Of a stretch of 64,000 bases of DNA, positions 37,402 through 45,902 are shown in pieces. Under the pieces are notes generated by a model. It ran no database searches, was not told where the DNA came from, and saw nothing but the letters and a program-made list of their open reading frames with translations. Within the stretch, counting starts at the first letter, position 1, and every line of letters starts with the position of its first letter. The DNA is from Candidatus Phytoplasma australiense (GTDB lineage Bacteria > Bacillota_I > Bacilli_A > Acholeplasmatales > Acholeplasmataceae). The position numbers and the translations under genes are program-made. The stretch spans positions 1 through 64,000 of the forward strand of contig AM422018.1 of NCBI GenBank assembly GCA_000069925.1, given 5' to 3'.

Positions 37402-37436
37402 AAACCGTACGAGCAAGTTTCCAAGCATACGGCTTT
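37402..37436 (-). ncRNA. Group II intron domain V
   Basis: Hairpin of about 35 nt: stem AGCCGTA / TACGGTT with the AGC catalytic triad at its base, internal bulge and a GGAAAC-type apical loop. This is the most conserved element of group II introns. Confidence 0.8.
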
Positions 37437-37472
37437 CCATCATTTACCCTTTTTACGGGATTAACCTTGCGG

Positions 37473-39149
37473 TTAACTGTGTATCTTAATCATTCTCTTC
37501 TTTTTGTTTTGGTTTATAACGTTTATTTGTTGGTTTGTTCTCTTGCGATGACAATTCCTACATAAAGCGATTGTTTGTTTATTAAGGATGCTTTGCCAGT
37601 TGGAGTTTCTCACCGTTTTTGTGTGGCGGATTTCTAGTGGGATGTTTTCTGTTTGGCAAACTTCACATCTCTCCGCCTTTAAGCGTGATGTTAGTGTTGT
37701 TCGTCCTTGGTAGAGATAACGGTTGATAATTACATCGGGATTCCCCTTTGTTTTTCTCATCCTTTTTATCTTTTCCCAGTCCAGTTTGTCCCAGCTATCA
37801 ACTTTGGTTTTATTCTTGAGGTTGTATTGAATCCCCCAAGTTTTGCCGTTCCTTAATTTTCGTCGAACTTTTGCGATAGATGTTTTCCATTTTCTCGCTA
37901 GTGTTTTTAAACAACTGTATTCCGCCAAATAGTATAAATGTGTTAATTGTGCTAGGTTGTTTCCTAGACAAAAGTATCGGATAATGCCGAGCGTTATTGA
38001 TTTGTAGGTTCGTATTCTTTCCCGTAGTCTCTTGTTGTGTCTTTTGGGATTTGGATTTGTACTTGCCCGTTCAGTGAGTTTTTTGTTGTTTTCTTTTTGT
38101 GGGTTTTGTTGGTTGGGTTTACCTTTACCATATAAGATAGGAACCTTGTGCCCTTAGTGGCTTTTACAATTTTTGATTTGTCGCGGTTTACCACGAGTTT
38201 TAAGTCTTGTTCTAGCCATTTGAGTACTTGGGTTTTAATCCTTTCTGCTTCGTGGTGTTCTCCTTTTATTCCAATAATAAAATCATCTGCGTAGCGGATG
38301 TATTCTATTCTCGGGTTTGGGTTCAGGTTTATTTCACTATCTATTGATAGATTGTTATGTTGTTTTTTTGTGTATGCCTTCCAATATTTGGGATTTGCTT
38401 TCATTATCGGTTTGCCGTTTTTTTATCAGTTCTTCCATTTTCTTATCGATGTAATGTAAATATATATTTGATAATAAAGGGGATATTATCCCACCTTGCG
38501 GTGTTCCTGATAATGATTCGTATTTGATTCCATTTTCCATTATTCCTGCTTTGAGCCATTGGTTGATTGTTTTTAACGTTTTGGCCTTTCTGATGTATTT
38601 GTTTAACATCTTATTGAGGATATCGTGGTTGATGGTTTCAAAGTAACCTTTAATGTCGATTTTTATTATATAATCTATCCCTTTGAATCTTTGTTTGACG
38701 CGTTTTACGGCATCATGGCATGATTTCTTGCTTCTGAATCCGAAGCTCCATTCTGAGAAGATGTTTTCAAAATAGAGGGTTAAAAGTTGTTCCATTGCTT
38801 TCTGGATTATTCTATCTTTTATGGTTGGGATGCCTAGCGGTCTCGTTTTATTTTTATCCTTTGGTATTAATACTTTTTTGACAGGTTGCGGATTGTATTG
38901 GTTGTTGACGTATTCTTTGTGGTATTTCTTTATCATTTCTAGCTTTATGCCGTCAATGGTTTTGTTGTCAACGCCCTCTGTACCGCTGCCTTTATTGGTT
39001 GCAATGCTATTGAATGCTTTGTATGTGTTTTCTATGTTATTCATTCCGCGTTTCAATACCTTTTTTAGGCTATAGTTGTTTTTTGAATGATTTAAAATCA
39101 TATCTAAAGTTCTCGAAAGCTTAAATTCATTTGAATTATGTGTAAGCAT
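37473..39149 (-). pseudogene. ltrA: Group II intron reverse transcriptase/maturase, broken into three frames
   Basis: Frame 1 (39149-38355) has RT blocks 0-4, including GVDNKTIDG, KTRPLGIPTIKDRI, FSEWSFGFR, IKIDIKGYF and GTPQGGIISP. Frame 2 (38404-37994) has the catalytic YADDFII with the rest of the RT. Frame 3 (37928-37473) has the maturase X region and a C-terminal HNH endonuclease (CEVCQ, then CRNCHRK). Frameshifts lie near 38370-38400 and near 37930-37990. All domains were once present, so the intron was mobile and decayed recently. Confidence 0.85.
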
Positions 39150-39710
39150 ATTATCACTTACTCCTTTCTTGATTTGTTTAGATATACCATAAATGACTGA
39201 CTTGTTTTCGCCTTGTTCTTAGTTTTCCTAAGAGCCCTGGGAGGGCAATTATCATTGTTATTCCAAACAATGTTTTAATTCCTCCGACTACTAGAAGTCT
39301 CTTTCTCCTTGGGGATGTGGGCTTTTGTTCCCACACTTGAACCTTTAGGATTCTGCAAGTTCCTCACTTTATCTGCCTTCATTCCTTAGGAGAAGTAACC
39401 ATTTATGTTTTCATGTCTTTCCTGACTGTTGGTGAGATTCCAGGTTTCCGTTCGTGATTGATAAACTATCCAACACGCTAACAATATGTTGATAGCGTCT
39501 GGACTGCTCGCTTGTAGTAGTTTGCGATGCAGGTTACAAAATTACATCTTCTTTTCTTCTTAGGCTATTTTACAGGCTTTTCCATAGAATGATTTGCTAG
39601 CGGTGTCATCTTGACTAACTACTTCGTCTCAACCCGCTTTTATGAACTGCTGTAATCCATCATCTTTTCATTTGATGAACCGTTCATCTGCTTTCAGTGT
39701 TTATCGGCAC
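39150..39710 (-). ncRNA. Group II intron 5' domains (I-IV start)
   Basis: About 560 nt of structured-looking, GC-richer RNA between the intron 5' end and the reverse-transcriptase start. It has no coding frame and many local inverted repeats. The base composition differs clearly from the flanking PMU DNA. Confidence 0.6.
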
Positions 39711-40080
39711 TGGAAATTGGTTAGATTTCACGATAAAGTGGGCTTCTTTGCCGCCCTTTAGCTTTTAATTTTCCTGTCAACATTTGATTATGTGATAATT
39801 CTGCTTGTTTTTGGTTTAATTCAGTTTGAATAGTATTTATTTCTTCTTGTAATTCAGTTTTTTCTTGAACTGATAAAGCTTTATTATTTACTAACTCAGC
39901 TATTTTTTGCTTTAATTTTTCTTGCTTAGTTATTGTCTCAACTTCAATTTTTAATTTAATATTTTCTACATTGTTTAATTTATTATTTACGTGTTTTTGA
40001 ACAAACCAAATCAATAAAGGACCCAATCCAAAAAAAACTCCTAAAATACCTATAATAACTAATACTTTAAATAACTCCAT
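39711..40080 (-). pseudogene. PMU membrane protein, 5' part before the intron
   Basis: It starts MELFKVLVIIGILGVFFGLG, a membrane anchor of about 22 residues. A coiled coil (KQEKLKQKIAELVNNKALS...NQKQAELSHNQ) follows, ending LTGKLKAK. The right-arm copy begins the same way at 52876 and continues from LTGKLKAK into the globular part. Here the frame runs into intron-flanking sequence and stops at 39721. Confidence 0.7.
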
Positions 40081-40181
40081 CCTATAATTAACTTCCTTTT
40101 TTATTTTTATAACTTATCATCATTGTATCATAATTCAATCTGGTAATGCAAAAAAAACTGCATTACCAATTAAACCATGTT

Positions 40182-41120
40182 TTAACTGTATCCCATTTTG
40201 TAGCAACAGCCGCAGCCACCTCCAATTACACCACCAACAGTTCCACCAACAACCGTACCTATAGGCCCCGCAGCACTTCCCCAAGCAGCTCCCGTCATCA
40301 CACCAGCTTTGGTAAAAAAACCTATGTTAATCGCAGTACCTACGGTTTTTACAGCATCTTCCCAATTTTTTTCTTTTTCTTTTAATTGTTCCGAATTATT
40401 GCTTAATTTTAAGTTTTTACCCTTTAATTTAACAATCTTTTTTTCCAATCTTATTTTTGTTGCAACGTGCGCGTCTTGTTCTGCTTTCAATTGGGCTTTT
40501 AGTTTATTGATTTTGTGTAATAACTCTTTGTTATTACCACCCATCGCCCCATTTGCATCTTCAAATCCTGCAATTGCCCCTTCTAGTTGTTGAATCTTCA
40601 TTGCTTGTTGCTTGAAAGTTTCTATATTGTTTTCAATTTCGGCAGTTAATTTTATAATTTGTTCTGCTTGTTCTTGAATTGTTTCTTGTAATTGTTTAAT
40701 TTCTTCGTCTTTTTGTTTGATTGTTTCTTGCAATTTAGTTTCATTGGCTTCTAAATTAGTAATTTTACCCTTTAACTCTTTTATTTGAGCTTCTTTGTGA
40801 TTTAATTGTTTAACTAATGCATCATCAGCGTTACCATTTTTAACCAATTCAGCTTGTATCTCTTGCATCTCTTTTTCTAGTTGCTTGTTTTCGGTTTTAG
40901 ATACATCAAGTTCTTGTTTTATTTTCGTTAAATCATTAGTATATTTTTCTTTTAGGTTTTTATTTTCTAATTTTAAAGTATCAATTTCACTTCTAAAACC
41001 TTGTTCTTTAATTTCTAGTTTTTGCATTTCTTTTTTTAAAGTTTTAATATGATTTGTTTTATTATTTAATTCTTGTTGCAAACTATCATCTGGTGTTTGA
41101 TTTTCTAATAATTGATTATT
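40182..41120 (-). pseudogene. 3' fragment of the PMU coiled-coil gene, inverted copy
   Basis: It matches residues about 585-890 of the coiled-coil protein at 50101-52794 (NQLLENQTPDDSLQQELN onward) and ends with the Gly/Ala-rich membrane stretch (AGVMTGAAWGSAAGP). A deletion near the end changes the last ~20 residues to a Cys/Gly tail. The homology stops at about 41120, where PMU-end sequence begins; an open frame continues to a TTG at 41157-41159 only by chance. No 5' half, so it is a truncated duplicate. Confidence 0.8.
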
Positions 41121-41137
41121 AGACTGCCCCAAAAAAG

Positions 41138-41163
41138 TGGTACTGGTTGAGAACAACAAATTT
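41138..41163. repeat. Internal copy of a PMU end sequence
   Basis: TGGTACTGGTTGAGAACAAC plus AAATTTA, identical to 55554-55580 in the right terminal repeat. It lies between the inverted fragment and dnaB. Confidence 0.75.
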
Positions 41164-41239
41164 ATCCAAATTGTTTATTAATTAAAAATAAACAGTTTGG
41201 ATTTTTTTGTATCCAAACTGAGAAAAAGGAGTTTGAAAG
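41164..41239 (+). promoter_or_regulatory. Leader of PMU dnaB with two competing hairpins
   Basis: Segment 1 ATCCAAATTGTTTAT (41164-41178), segment 2 ATAAACAGTTTGGAT (41188-41202) and segment 3 ATCCAAACTG (41211-41220) compete. 1:2 forms a hairpin followed by a T-run (terminator-like). 2:3 forms a perfect 10-bp hairpin directly upstream of the ribosome-binding site AAAAAGGAG. The layout is that of an attenuator or a translation switch. Confidence 0.6.
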
Positions 41240-42523
41240 ATGATTGAAGCTGAACGTGCATTATTAGGAACACTATTGTTAAATCCAGAAAAAATGGATG
41301 CTGTTATAAATTTAGTTAACACAAACAATTTTTCCAACCCCAAGCATCGTTGTATCTTTGAGACAATGAAGCGATTAAAACTGCAAAACCGCGAAATTGA
41401 TTATGTTACGGTGGGTTCTGTTTTAGATAACAATTTATACAAAATAGGAGGAATTGATTATTTAATTGAATTAGTGGAGATGGCTCCTGCAAGTGAATAT
41501 TTAGAGACATATATTGATTTAATTAAAGAAAATGCCCTTAAAAGAGATTTGTTAGGATTAATTAAGAAATTACCTACTGAATTATCTAAATCAAAAAATA
41601 TCCATAATTATTTGCAAACAGTCAAAAACCAAGTAGAAGGTTTTATGCAAAAAACCAAATCTCCTTTTATTTCTACAAAAACATTAATTCCCTATATTCG
41701 ACAAAGTATAGTTAATGATGAAAAAGACAACCAACTTGTAGGAATAAAAACAGGCTTTAAAAATCTAGATGAATTAATTTCTGGTTTCAAACCAAACCAA
41801 TTAATTATCTTAGGTGCAAGAACTGGAATGGGGAAAACTGCTTTTATGTTAAATTTGGCTTGTAATATTGCAAAAAACTTTACTACCAACCCCGAAAACC
41901 AAAAAGCAGTTATTTTTAGTTTAGAAATGGCAGCGGAAGAATTAGGAATTAGGTTACTTTCTTCTGCTTCTCAAATCCCTTTAAAACAACTCCAACACAA
42001 AAACTTAACTAAAAATGACAAATTACAGTTACTTATCGCTGATGACGAAATCACGCAATTAAACATTTTAATTGATGATGATAGAAATAACAAAATTGAA
42101 GATATTAAAACCAAATGCCGTCAAATGAAATATACTAAGGGACTTGATATTGTCTTCATTGATTACCTCCATTTATTAAAAGACGACCAAAATTTTAATA
42201 CATATCAAGCAATATTTGTGATTTCACGCAAATTAAAAAAACTAGCAAGTGAACTTAATATTCCAATTGTGGCTTTAAGTCAAATGAACCGTGCAACTTA
42301 TGTAAGAGAAGTTAAAAGCCCACAATTAACAGATTTAAGAGATTCAGGAACAATCGAACAAGACGCTGATGTTGTGATGTTATTACATTGTGAAAGTTAT
42401 TATCAAAAACCTGATATTAACCCACATACGAATTTAATTATTGCCAAAAACCGTAGCGGTCAATTAGGCGAATGTAGTTTTAATTTTTATAAACAAATCC
42501 AAAGATTTGAAGAAAAAAAATAA
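41240..42523 (+). CDS. dnaB: DnaB-like replicative helicase of the PMU
   Basis: A hexameric 5'-3' helicase, probably used to replicate the excised PMU. It has 427 aa. The N-terminal DnaB domain (MIEAERALLGTLLLNPE, about 1-95) is followed by a linker and a RecA-type core. Walker A GARTGMGKTAF is at about 193-203, Walker B DIVFIDYLHLL at about 304-314, with SLEM, LSQMNR and LRDSGTIEQDADVVML further on. It is slightly shorter than chromosomal DnaB. It starts at ATG 41240 behind AAAAAGGAG and leads a run of tightly packed genes. Confidence 0.93.
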   Translation: MIEAERALLGTLLLNPEKMDAVINLVNTNNFSNPKHRCIFETMKRLKLQNREIDYVTVGSVLDNNLYKIGGIDYLIELVEMAPASEYLETYIDLIKENALKRDLLGLIKKLPTELSKSKNIHNYLQTVKNQVEGFMQKTKSPFISTKTLIPYIRQSIVNDEKDNQLVGIKTGFKNLDELISGFKPNQLIILGARTGMGKTAFMLNLACNIAKNFTTNPENQKAVIFSLEMAAEELGIRLLSSASQIPLKQLQHKNLTKNDKLQLLIADDEITQLNILIDDDRNNKIEDIKTKCRQMKYTKGLDIVFIDYLHLLKDDQNFNTYQAIFVISRKLKKLASELNIPIVALSQMNRATYVREVKSPQLTDLRDSGTIEQDADVVMLLHCESYYQKPDINPHTNLIIAKNRSGQLGECSFNFYKQIQRFEEKK

Positions 42524-42545
42524 GAATAAAAAAGGAAATAAAAAT

Positions 42546-43178
42546 ATGAAACAAATATCTAATTTAGATTTTAATAATATTAACGTTTTTAATCATAAAT
42601 CTTTGTGCGTTAACATAACCAAACAAATAGTTCAACCAATTTTTTTCAATAAAGCTTTTAATCAGTATATGTTTGATTGCCATAATATACTCAATGAATA
42701 TTTAACCAACAACCAATACAACTCTCAAAGTCAAAAATCAATTCGTGGTAAAATTAACGAATACTTAATTTTGCTTTATCTAAATCACAAAGGAATTAAG
42801 TATTTATACCCTCAATCATATTTATTTTTCATCCCTGATATTAAATTTGATTTAGTATTGTTTACTAAAAGAAAACGAATTATTGCCTTCAATTTCAAAA
42901 CTTGCCTTAGAGATAGATACAAACAATCAATAGTAGAAGGGGAACAAATCAAAAAACTAGACACTCGCTTTGAGTTTTATTTGTTAACAAATGATGAATC
43001 CGAAACTCAAAGATTAAATAATAAAATTAAAAATGGTAAAGTACAATCAATTAACAAAGTAATCAATTTATTTTCCAATTCAGCTAATCTCTTCTTACAA
43101 AACTTACTAACCAACCAATTCATTCCCTTTTCACCTATTAATTTAATTAAAAAGATGGTTCGCCCTAATGACAAATAA
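42546..43178 (+). CDS. PMU protein, possible nuclease-like fold, 210 aa
   Basis: I chose ATG 42546 because AAAGGAAAT sits just upstream; an earlier in-frame ATG at 42507 overlaps dnaB and has no such site. I do not recognise the family. Residues about 60-110 (GKINEYLILLYLNHKGI, then DIKFDLVLF and RIIAFNFKT) resemble the alpha-beta core of PD-(D/E)xK nucleases, but the expected Glu is Asn in FNFK, so activity is doubtful. The gene overlaps tmk by 11 bp and belongs to the dnaB-tmk set. Confidence 0.7.
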   Translation: MKQISNLDFNNINVFNHKSLCVNITKQIVQPIFFNKAFNQYMFDCHNILNEYLTNNQYNSQSQKSIRGKINEYLILLYLNHKGIKYLYPQSYLFFIPDIKFDLVLFTKRKRIIAFNFKTCLRDRYKQSIVEGEQIKKLDTRFEFYLLTNDESETQRLNNKIKNGKVQSINKVINLFSNSANLFLQNLLTNQFIPFSPINLIKKMVRPNDK

Positions 43179-43815
43179 ATTAATTAGTTTTGAAGGTATT
43201 GACGGAAGTGGCAAAACTACTTTAATTAACGAATTAAAAGCTTTTTTTGAAAATAAAGGCTATAAAACCAAAGTTTTTCAAGGTTTAGGCAGTTCCATCG
43301 TTGGAAAAGAAATCAGAAATTTATTTTTACATCAATCCAAAATAAGCCCTAAAACTAAATATTTATTAAGCCTTGCCAACATGATGCAATCCCAAGATGA
43401 ATTAATAATCCCTGCTTTATTGAGTGGTTGTCTTGTTCTAGTGGACCGTTGGTATGATTCTACTTTTGCGTATCAAAGCAAAGGTAATTACATAGATTAT
43501 GATGATAAAATTACTTCAAAAATCATCAATTATTTCTTAATTAAACCTAAATTAACTTTTTACCTAGATATTGACCCTAAAATTGGGCTAAAACGAAAAC
43601 AAACCCAATCAAATCATAAATTAGACCTCATTGAGAAAAAACCCTTAAATTATTTTAAAAATGTCCGCGCACATTATTTAAACCAACAAAAATACTGTAA
43701 TGATTCAAATTGTAAACACCAAAATTGCCATCATTTCTTAATTAACGCAACCAACTCGCAAAAAGAAAATTTAGACCAAATAATGAAAATTTTAATCAAC
43801 AAACAAATATTTTAA
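43168..43815 (+). CDS. tmk: Thymidylate kinase of the PMU
   Basis: It phosphorylates dTMP to dTDP. The 215-aa protein has P-loop FEGIDGSGKTT (8-18), the DRW motif (VDRWYDSTFAYQ, about 93-104) and the LID region (RKQTQSNHKLD). A Cys/His-rich patch near the end (CNDSNCKHQNCHHF, about 184-197) is unusual for Tmk and might bind a metal. PMUs commonly carry a tmk copy, probably for dTTP supply during replication of the element. Confidence 0.93.
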   Translation: MTNKLISFEGIDGSGKTTLINELKAFFENKGYKTKVFQGLGSSIVGKEIRNLFLHQSKISPKTKYLLSLANMMQSQDELIIPALLSGCLVLVDRWYDSTFAYQSKGNYIDYDDKITSKIINYFLIKPKLTFYLDIDPKIGLKRKQTQSNHKLDLIEKKPLNYFKNVRAHYLNQQKYCNDSNCKHQNCHHFLINATNSQKENLDQIMKILINKQIF

Positions 43816-43834
43816 TTAAAGGAGCATAAATAAT

Positions 43835-44011
43835 ATGAATTATCAAAAAACTTTTTATCGCAAAGGAATTAAAACAGCTATAAAATTTGTTGCTGAATAT
43901 AGCCCAGATGGTAAATTAATCAAAAATACCCAATACAACCCAGATGGAACTGTTTTTAATGAAATCTATTACAACCCTAATGGAAGTATAAAAACAACAA
44001 AAAAATACTAA
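43835..44011 (+). CDS. Small PMU protein with YxPDG repeats, 58 aa
   Basis: The frame runs from ATG 43835 behind AAAGGAGC to TAA 44009-44011. It contains three copies of a Y-x-P-(D/N)-G-(K/T/S) repeat (YSPDGKLIK, YNPDGTVFN, YNPNGSIK) and resembles the repeat found in phytoplasma DUF2963-type proteins. It is related to the longer protein that follows, so the pair is probably a duplication. The repeat resembles MORN-like beta-hairpins; function is unknown. Confidence 0.65.
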   Translation: MNYQKTFYRKGIKTAIKFVAEYSPDGKLIKNTQYNPDGTVFNEIYYNPNGSIKTTKKY

Positions 44012-44091
44012 TCATACATAAAAAAACTTATCCCAAATAATGAAAATTTTAATCAACAAATAAATATTTTAATGTTAGAAGAAAAATAATT

Positions 44092-44547
44092 ATGAATCAT
44101 CAAAAAACTTTAAATTCCGCGAAAACAAAGAAATCTGTTGTTGAATACTACTCAGATGGGGAAACAATATATTACATCACTGAATATCACCCTGAAACAG
44201 AAGAAGTAATTAAACAAACAAATTATAATTCTGATGGTAAATTAACCACAGAAATTTTTTATGATGGCGATGGTGAAACAATTGATTACATCAGAAAATA
44301 CAACCCCCAAATAAGTAAATTAATTAAATTTACTAAATACCGAGAAGATGGTGAAACAATTGACTATATTACAGAATTTAAGTACCATCCCAAAACAAAC
44401 AAATTAATTAAAACAACTGGTTTTTCCTTCGATCGCAAAAGAATAGCTTTTATATACAAACACCATCCTAATGGTAAATTGTTTAAAAGAACTTACTACA
44501 ACTCCGATGGAACAATCATAAAAGAAAGGAGCAAAAACAATGACTAA
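44092..44547 (+). CDS. PMU protein with YxxDGxxxxY repeats (DUF2963-like), 151 aa
   Basis: Six or so imperfect ~20-residue repeats of the form Y-x-x-D/N-G-(E/K)-x-I-x-Y-I-x-x-Y-x-P (YSDGETIYYITEYHPET, YREDGETIDYITEF, HHPNGKLFKRTYYNSDGT). No signal peptide or membrane helix is present. Related to the 58-aa protein upstream. It overlaps the HU gene start by 8 bp. Repeat proteins of this type are common in phytoplasma PMUs; I do not know what they do. Confidence 0.75.
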   Translation: MNHQKTLNSAKTKKSVVEYYSDGETIYYITEYHPETEEVIKQTNYNSDGKLTTEIFYDGDGETIDYIRKYNPQISKLIKFTKYREDGETIDYITEFKYHPKTNKLIKTTGFSFDRKRIAFIYKHHPNGKLFKRTYYNSDGTIIKERSKNND

Positions 44548-44857
44548 AAAAGAAAAATTAAAAAAACTAACAAAAAAAGAATTAATCAAAAACCTCGCAG
44601 TAATGAATAACACTTCGGTTACTCAAACTCAAGATTTTTACAATTCGTTTGAAAATGCTTTAATTGAAGCAATCAAATCAAACGAAGAAGTAATAATATC
44701 GCCAAAAATTGGTAAATTCATCTTAAAATCAAGAAAAGCCCATAAAGGACGAAATCCTCAAACAGGTAAAAAACTAAAAATCCCTGCAAAAACTGTGGTA
44801 AATTTCAAACTATCAAAAACCCTCAAAGATGAAGTTAAAAACCTTAAATTAAAATAA
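44540..44857 (+). CDS. HU/IHF-family DNA-binding protein
   Basis: A histone-like DNA-bending protein of 105 aa. Typical features are a basic N-terminal helical part (KKLTKKELIKNLA), the hydrophobic dimer core and the DNA-binding arm with GRNPQTGKKLKIPA (about 75-88), close to the HU signature. The annotation himA is often used for this gene in PMUs. It starts at ATG inside the end of the previous gene, with AAAGGAGC upstream. It may help replication or transposition of the PMU. Confidence 0.92.
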   Translation: MTKKEKLKKLTKKELIKNLAVMNNTSVTQTQDFYNSFENALIEAIKSNEEVIISPKIGKFILKSRKAHKGRNPQTGKKLKIPAKTVVNFKLSKTLKDEVKNLKLK

Positions 44858-44880
44858 AAAAGAAAAGGAAAAATAAAAAA

Positions 44881-45558
44881 ATGTATCGAGTTGATAGAAA
44901 TAATTTTTTCAAAAATGAAAAAAAAGCTACTATTTATACTCCCAGTTGGCTATCGCAATTTTTATATAATATTTTATCACCTCAAATCCAACGCGGTTTA
45001 ATACTTGACCCTTGTGTTGGTGAAGGTTCTTTATTACTACCTTGGCAACAAAAAGGATTTGATGTTTTAGGGGTTGATATAGAAAAAACAACCTTCCCTA
45101 ATTTAATTCATAACAACTTTTTAGAATTAACCCAAAAGGATTTAAATACACAAAAAATATCCTTGGTAATTACAAACCCACCCTTTAATTTGGATTTTAA
45201 AACTAAAAACTACGTTAAGGAAAAATATGGTGGTCGTCCTTTGTTGCCTGAGTTGTGGTTAAGTAAAATAATTGAACTTTTTGGTAAAGATATCCCAATT
45301 GTTTTATTTACTCCTTATGGATTCAGACTTAATCAATCACTAAATAGCAAGCGATTACAGAAATTTTTAAATCAAGAATATCCCGAAATCTCTTCTATTA
45401 TTGGTCTTCCCAAAGACGTTTTTGAAAACGTTGTTTTTCATTCAGAAATTTTAATTTTTAACGTTAACCATTTAAAACCGCATTATTTCTGTGGAATAGC
45501 CACAAACCAAAATGACTACTTATTTATTAACTCGTCAAATTGGTTTATCCCAAAATAA
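44881..45558 (+). CDS. N6-adenine DNA methyltransferase-like protein
   Basis: A SAM-dependent methyltransferase, probably acting on adenine in DNA. It has 225 aa. Motif I appears as LDPCVGEGSLLLPW (about 42-55), followed by GVDIEK, and the catalytic motif IV is VITNPPFN (about 98-105). No target-recognition domain is obvious and no nuclease gene is near, so it is likely an orphan methyltransferase that marks PMU DNA. It starts at ATG behind AAAGGAAA. The next small gene overlaps its end. Confidence 0.85.
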   Translation: MYRVDRNNFFKNEKKATIYTPSWLSQFLYNILSPQIQRGLILDPCVGEGSLLLPWQQKGFDVLGVDIEKTTFPNLIHNNFLELTQKDLNTQKISLVITNPPFNLDFKTKNYVKEKYGGRPLLPELWLSKIIELFGKDIPIVLFTPYGFRLNQSLNSKRLQKFLNQEYPEISSIIGLPKDVFENVVFHSEILIFNVNHLKPHYFCGIATNQNDYLFINSSNWFIPK

Positions 45559-45697
45559 AGTTCTCGATGAAGTTAATGATACAAGAAACCAAACCCAAGA
45601 ACGATTCAATAAAACACATAAAAAACTGGATGAATTAATAGAAAAACTTGATGAATTAGATAAAAAGATTAATAAAAATAATAAGGAGAATGAATAA
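45512..45697 (+). CDS. Small coiled-coil PMU protein, 61 aa
   Basis: Starts inside the methyltransferase gene (47-bp overlap). The C-terminal 35 residues form a clear heptad coiled coil (THKKLDELIEKLDELDKKINKN). There is no membrane helix. The overlap and the match with coding-like composition make it plausible. It could be a partner or oligomerisation factor for a neighbour. No family name is known to me. Confidence 0.55.
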   Translation: MTTYLLTRQIGLSQNKVLDEVNDTRNQTQERFNKTHKKLDELIEKLDELDKKINKNNKENE

Positions 45698-45698
45698 T

Positions 45699-45887
45699 AT
45701 GAGCGACGGCATGTCAGAAGCATTTAATGGGACTTATTTCAAATCCCGCAATTCCCAATCCAAGAAAAAAACTAATAAATATAATCAACCAAAAGGAAAA
45801 TGGCTTAATTTAGACCGCCCCAATAAAACTTTTAAAAACAAAAAGAAATCGTTTAAAAAACGAAGAAAAGTTATTAAAGATTATTAA
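45699..45887 (+). CDS. Small basic PMU protein, 62 aa
   Basis: I set the start at ATG 45699 because AAGGAG (45682-45687) is well spaced from it; an ATG at 45690 is too close. The protein starts MSDGMSEAFNGTYF and then becomes strongly basic (KSKKKTNKY, NKKKSFKKRRKV), so it may bind nucleic acid. It lies between two small coiled-coil proteins in the dnaB-AAA gene run. Confidence 0.6.
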   Translation: MSDGMSEAFNGTYFKSRNSQSKKKTNKYNQPKGKWLNLDRPNKTFKNKKKSFKKRRKVIKDY

Positions 45888-45902
45888 GAAAGGTAAAAAA
45901 AT

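Larger units (their letters stand above)
37371..39710 (-). mobile_element. Group II intron inserted in the PMU membrane-protein gene
   Basis: On the minus strand the intron starts near GTGCCG (39710) and ends near 37371. Domain V is recognisable at 37402-37436 (AAAGCCGTATGC...TACGGTTT, 35 nt). It interrupts the gene whose intact counterpart is at 52876-53923. The sequence just upstream, TTTCCA, is complementary to TGGAAA at 39584-39579 inside domain I, a possible IBS1-EBS1 pair. The 3' boundary is uncertain by ~20 nt and domain VI looks eroded. The encoded reverse transcriptase is broken. Confidence 0.75.

Noticed and set aside
37371-37443. N-terminal extension of the 36640 protein up to 37443
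   Set aside because: The extra codons overlap group II intron domain V and have no counterpart in the right-arm homologue.
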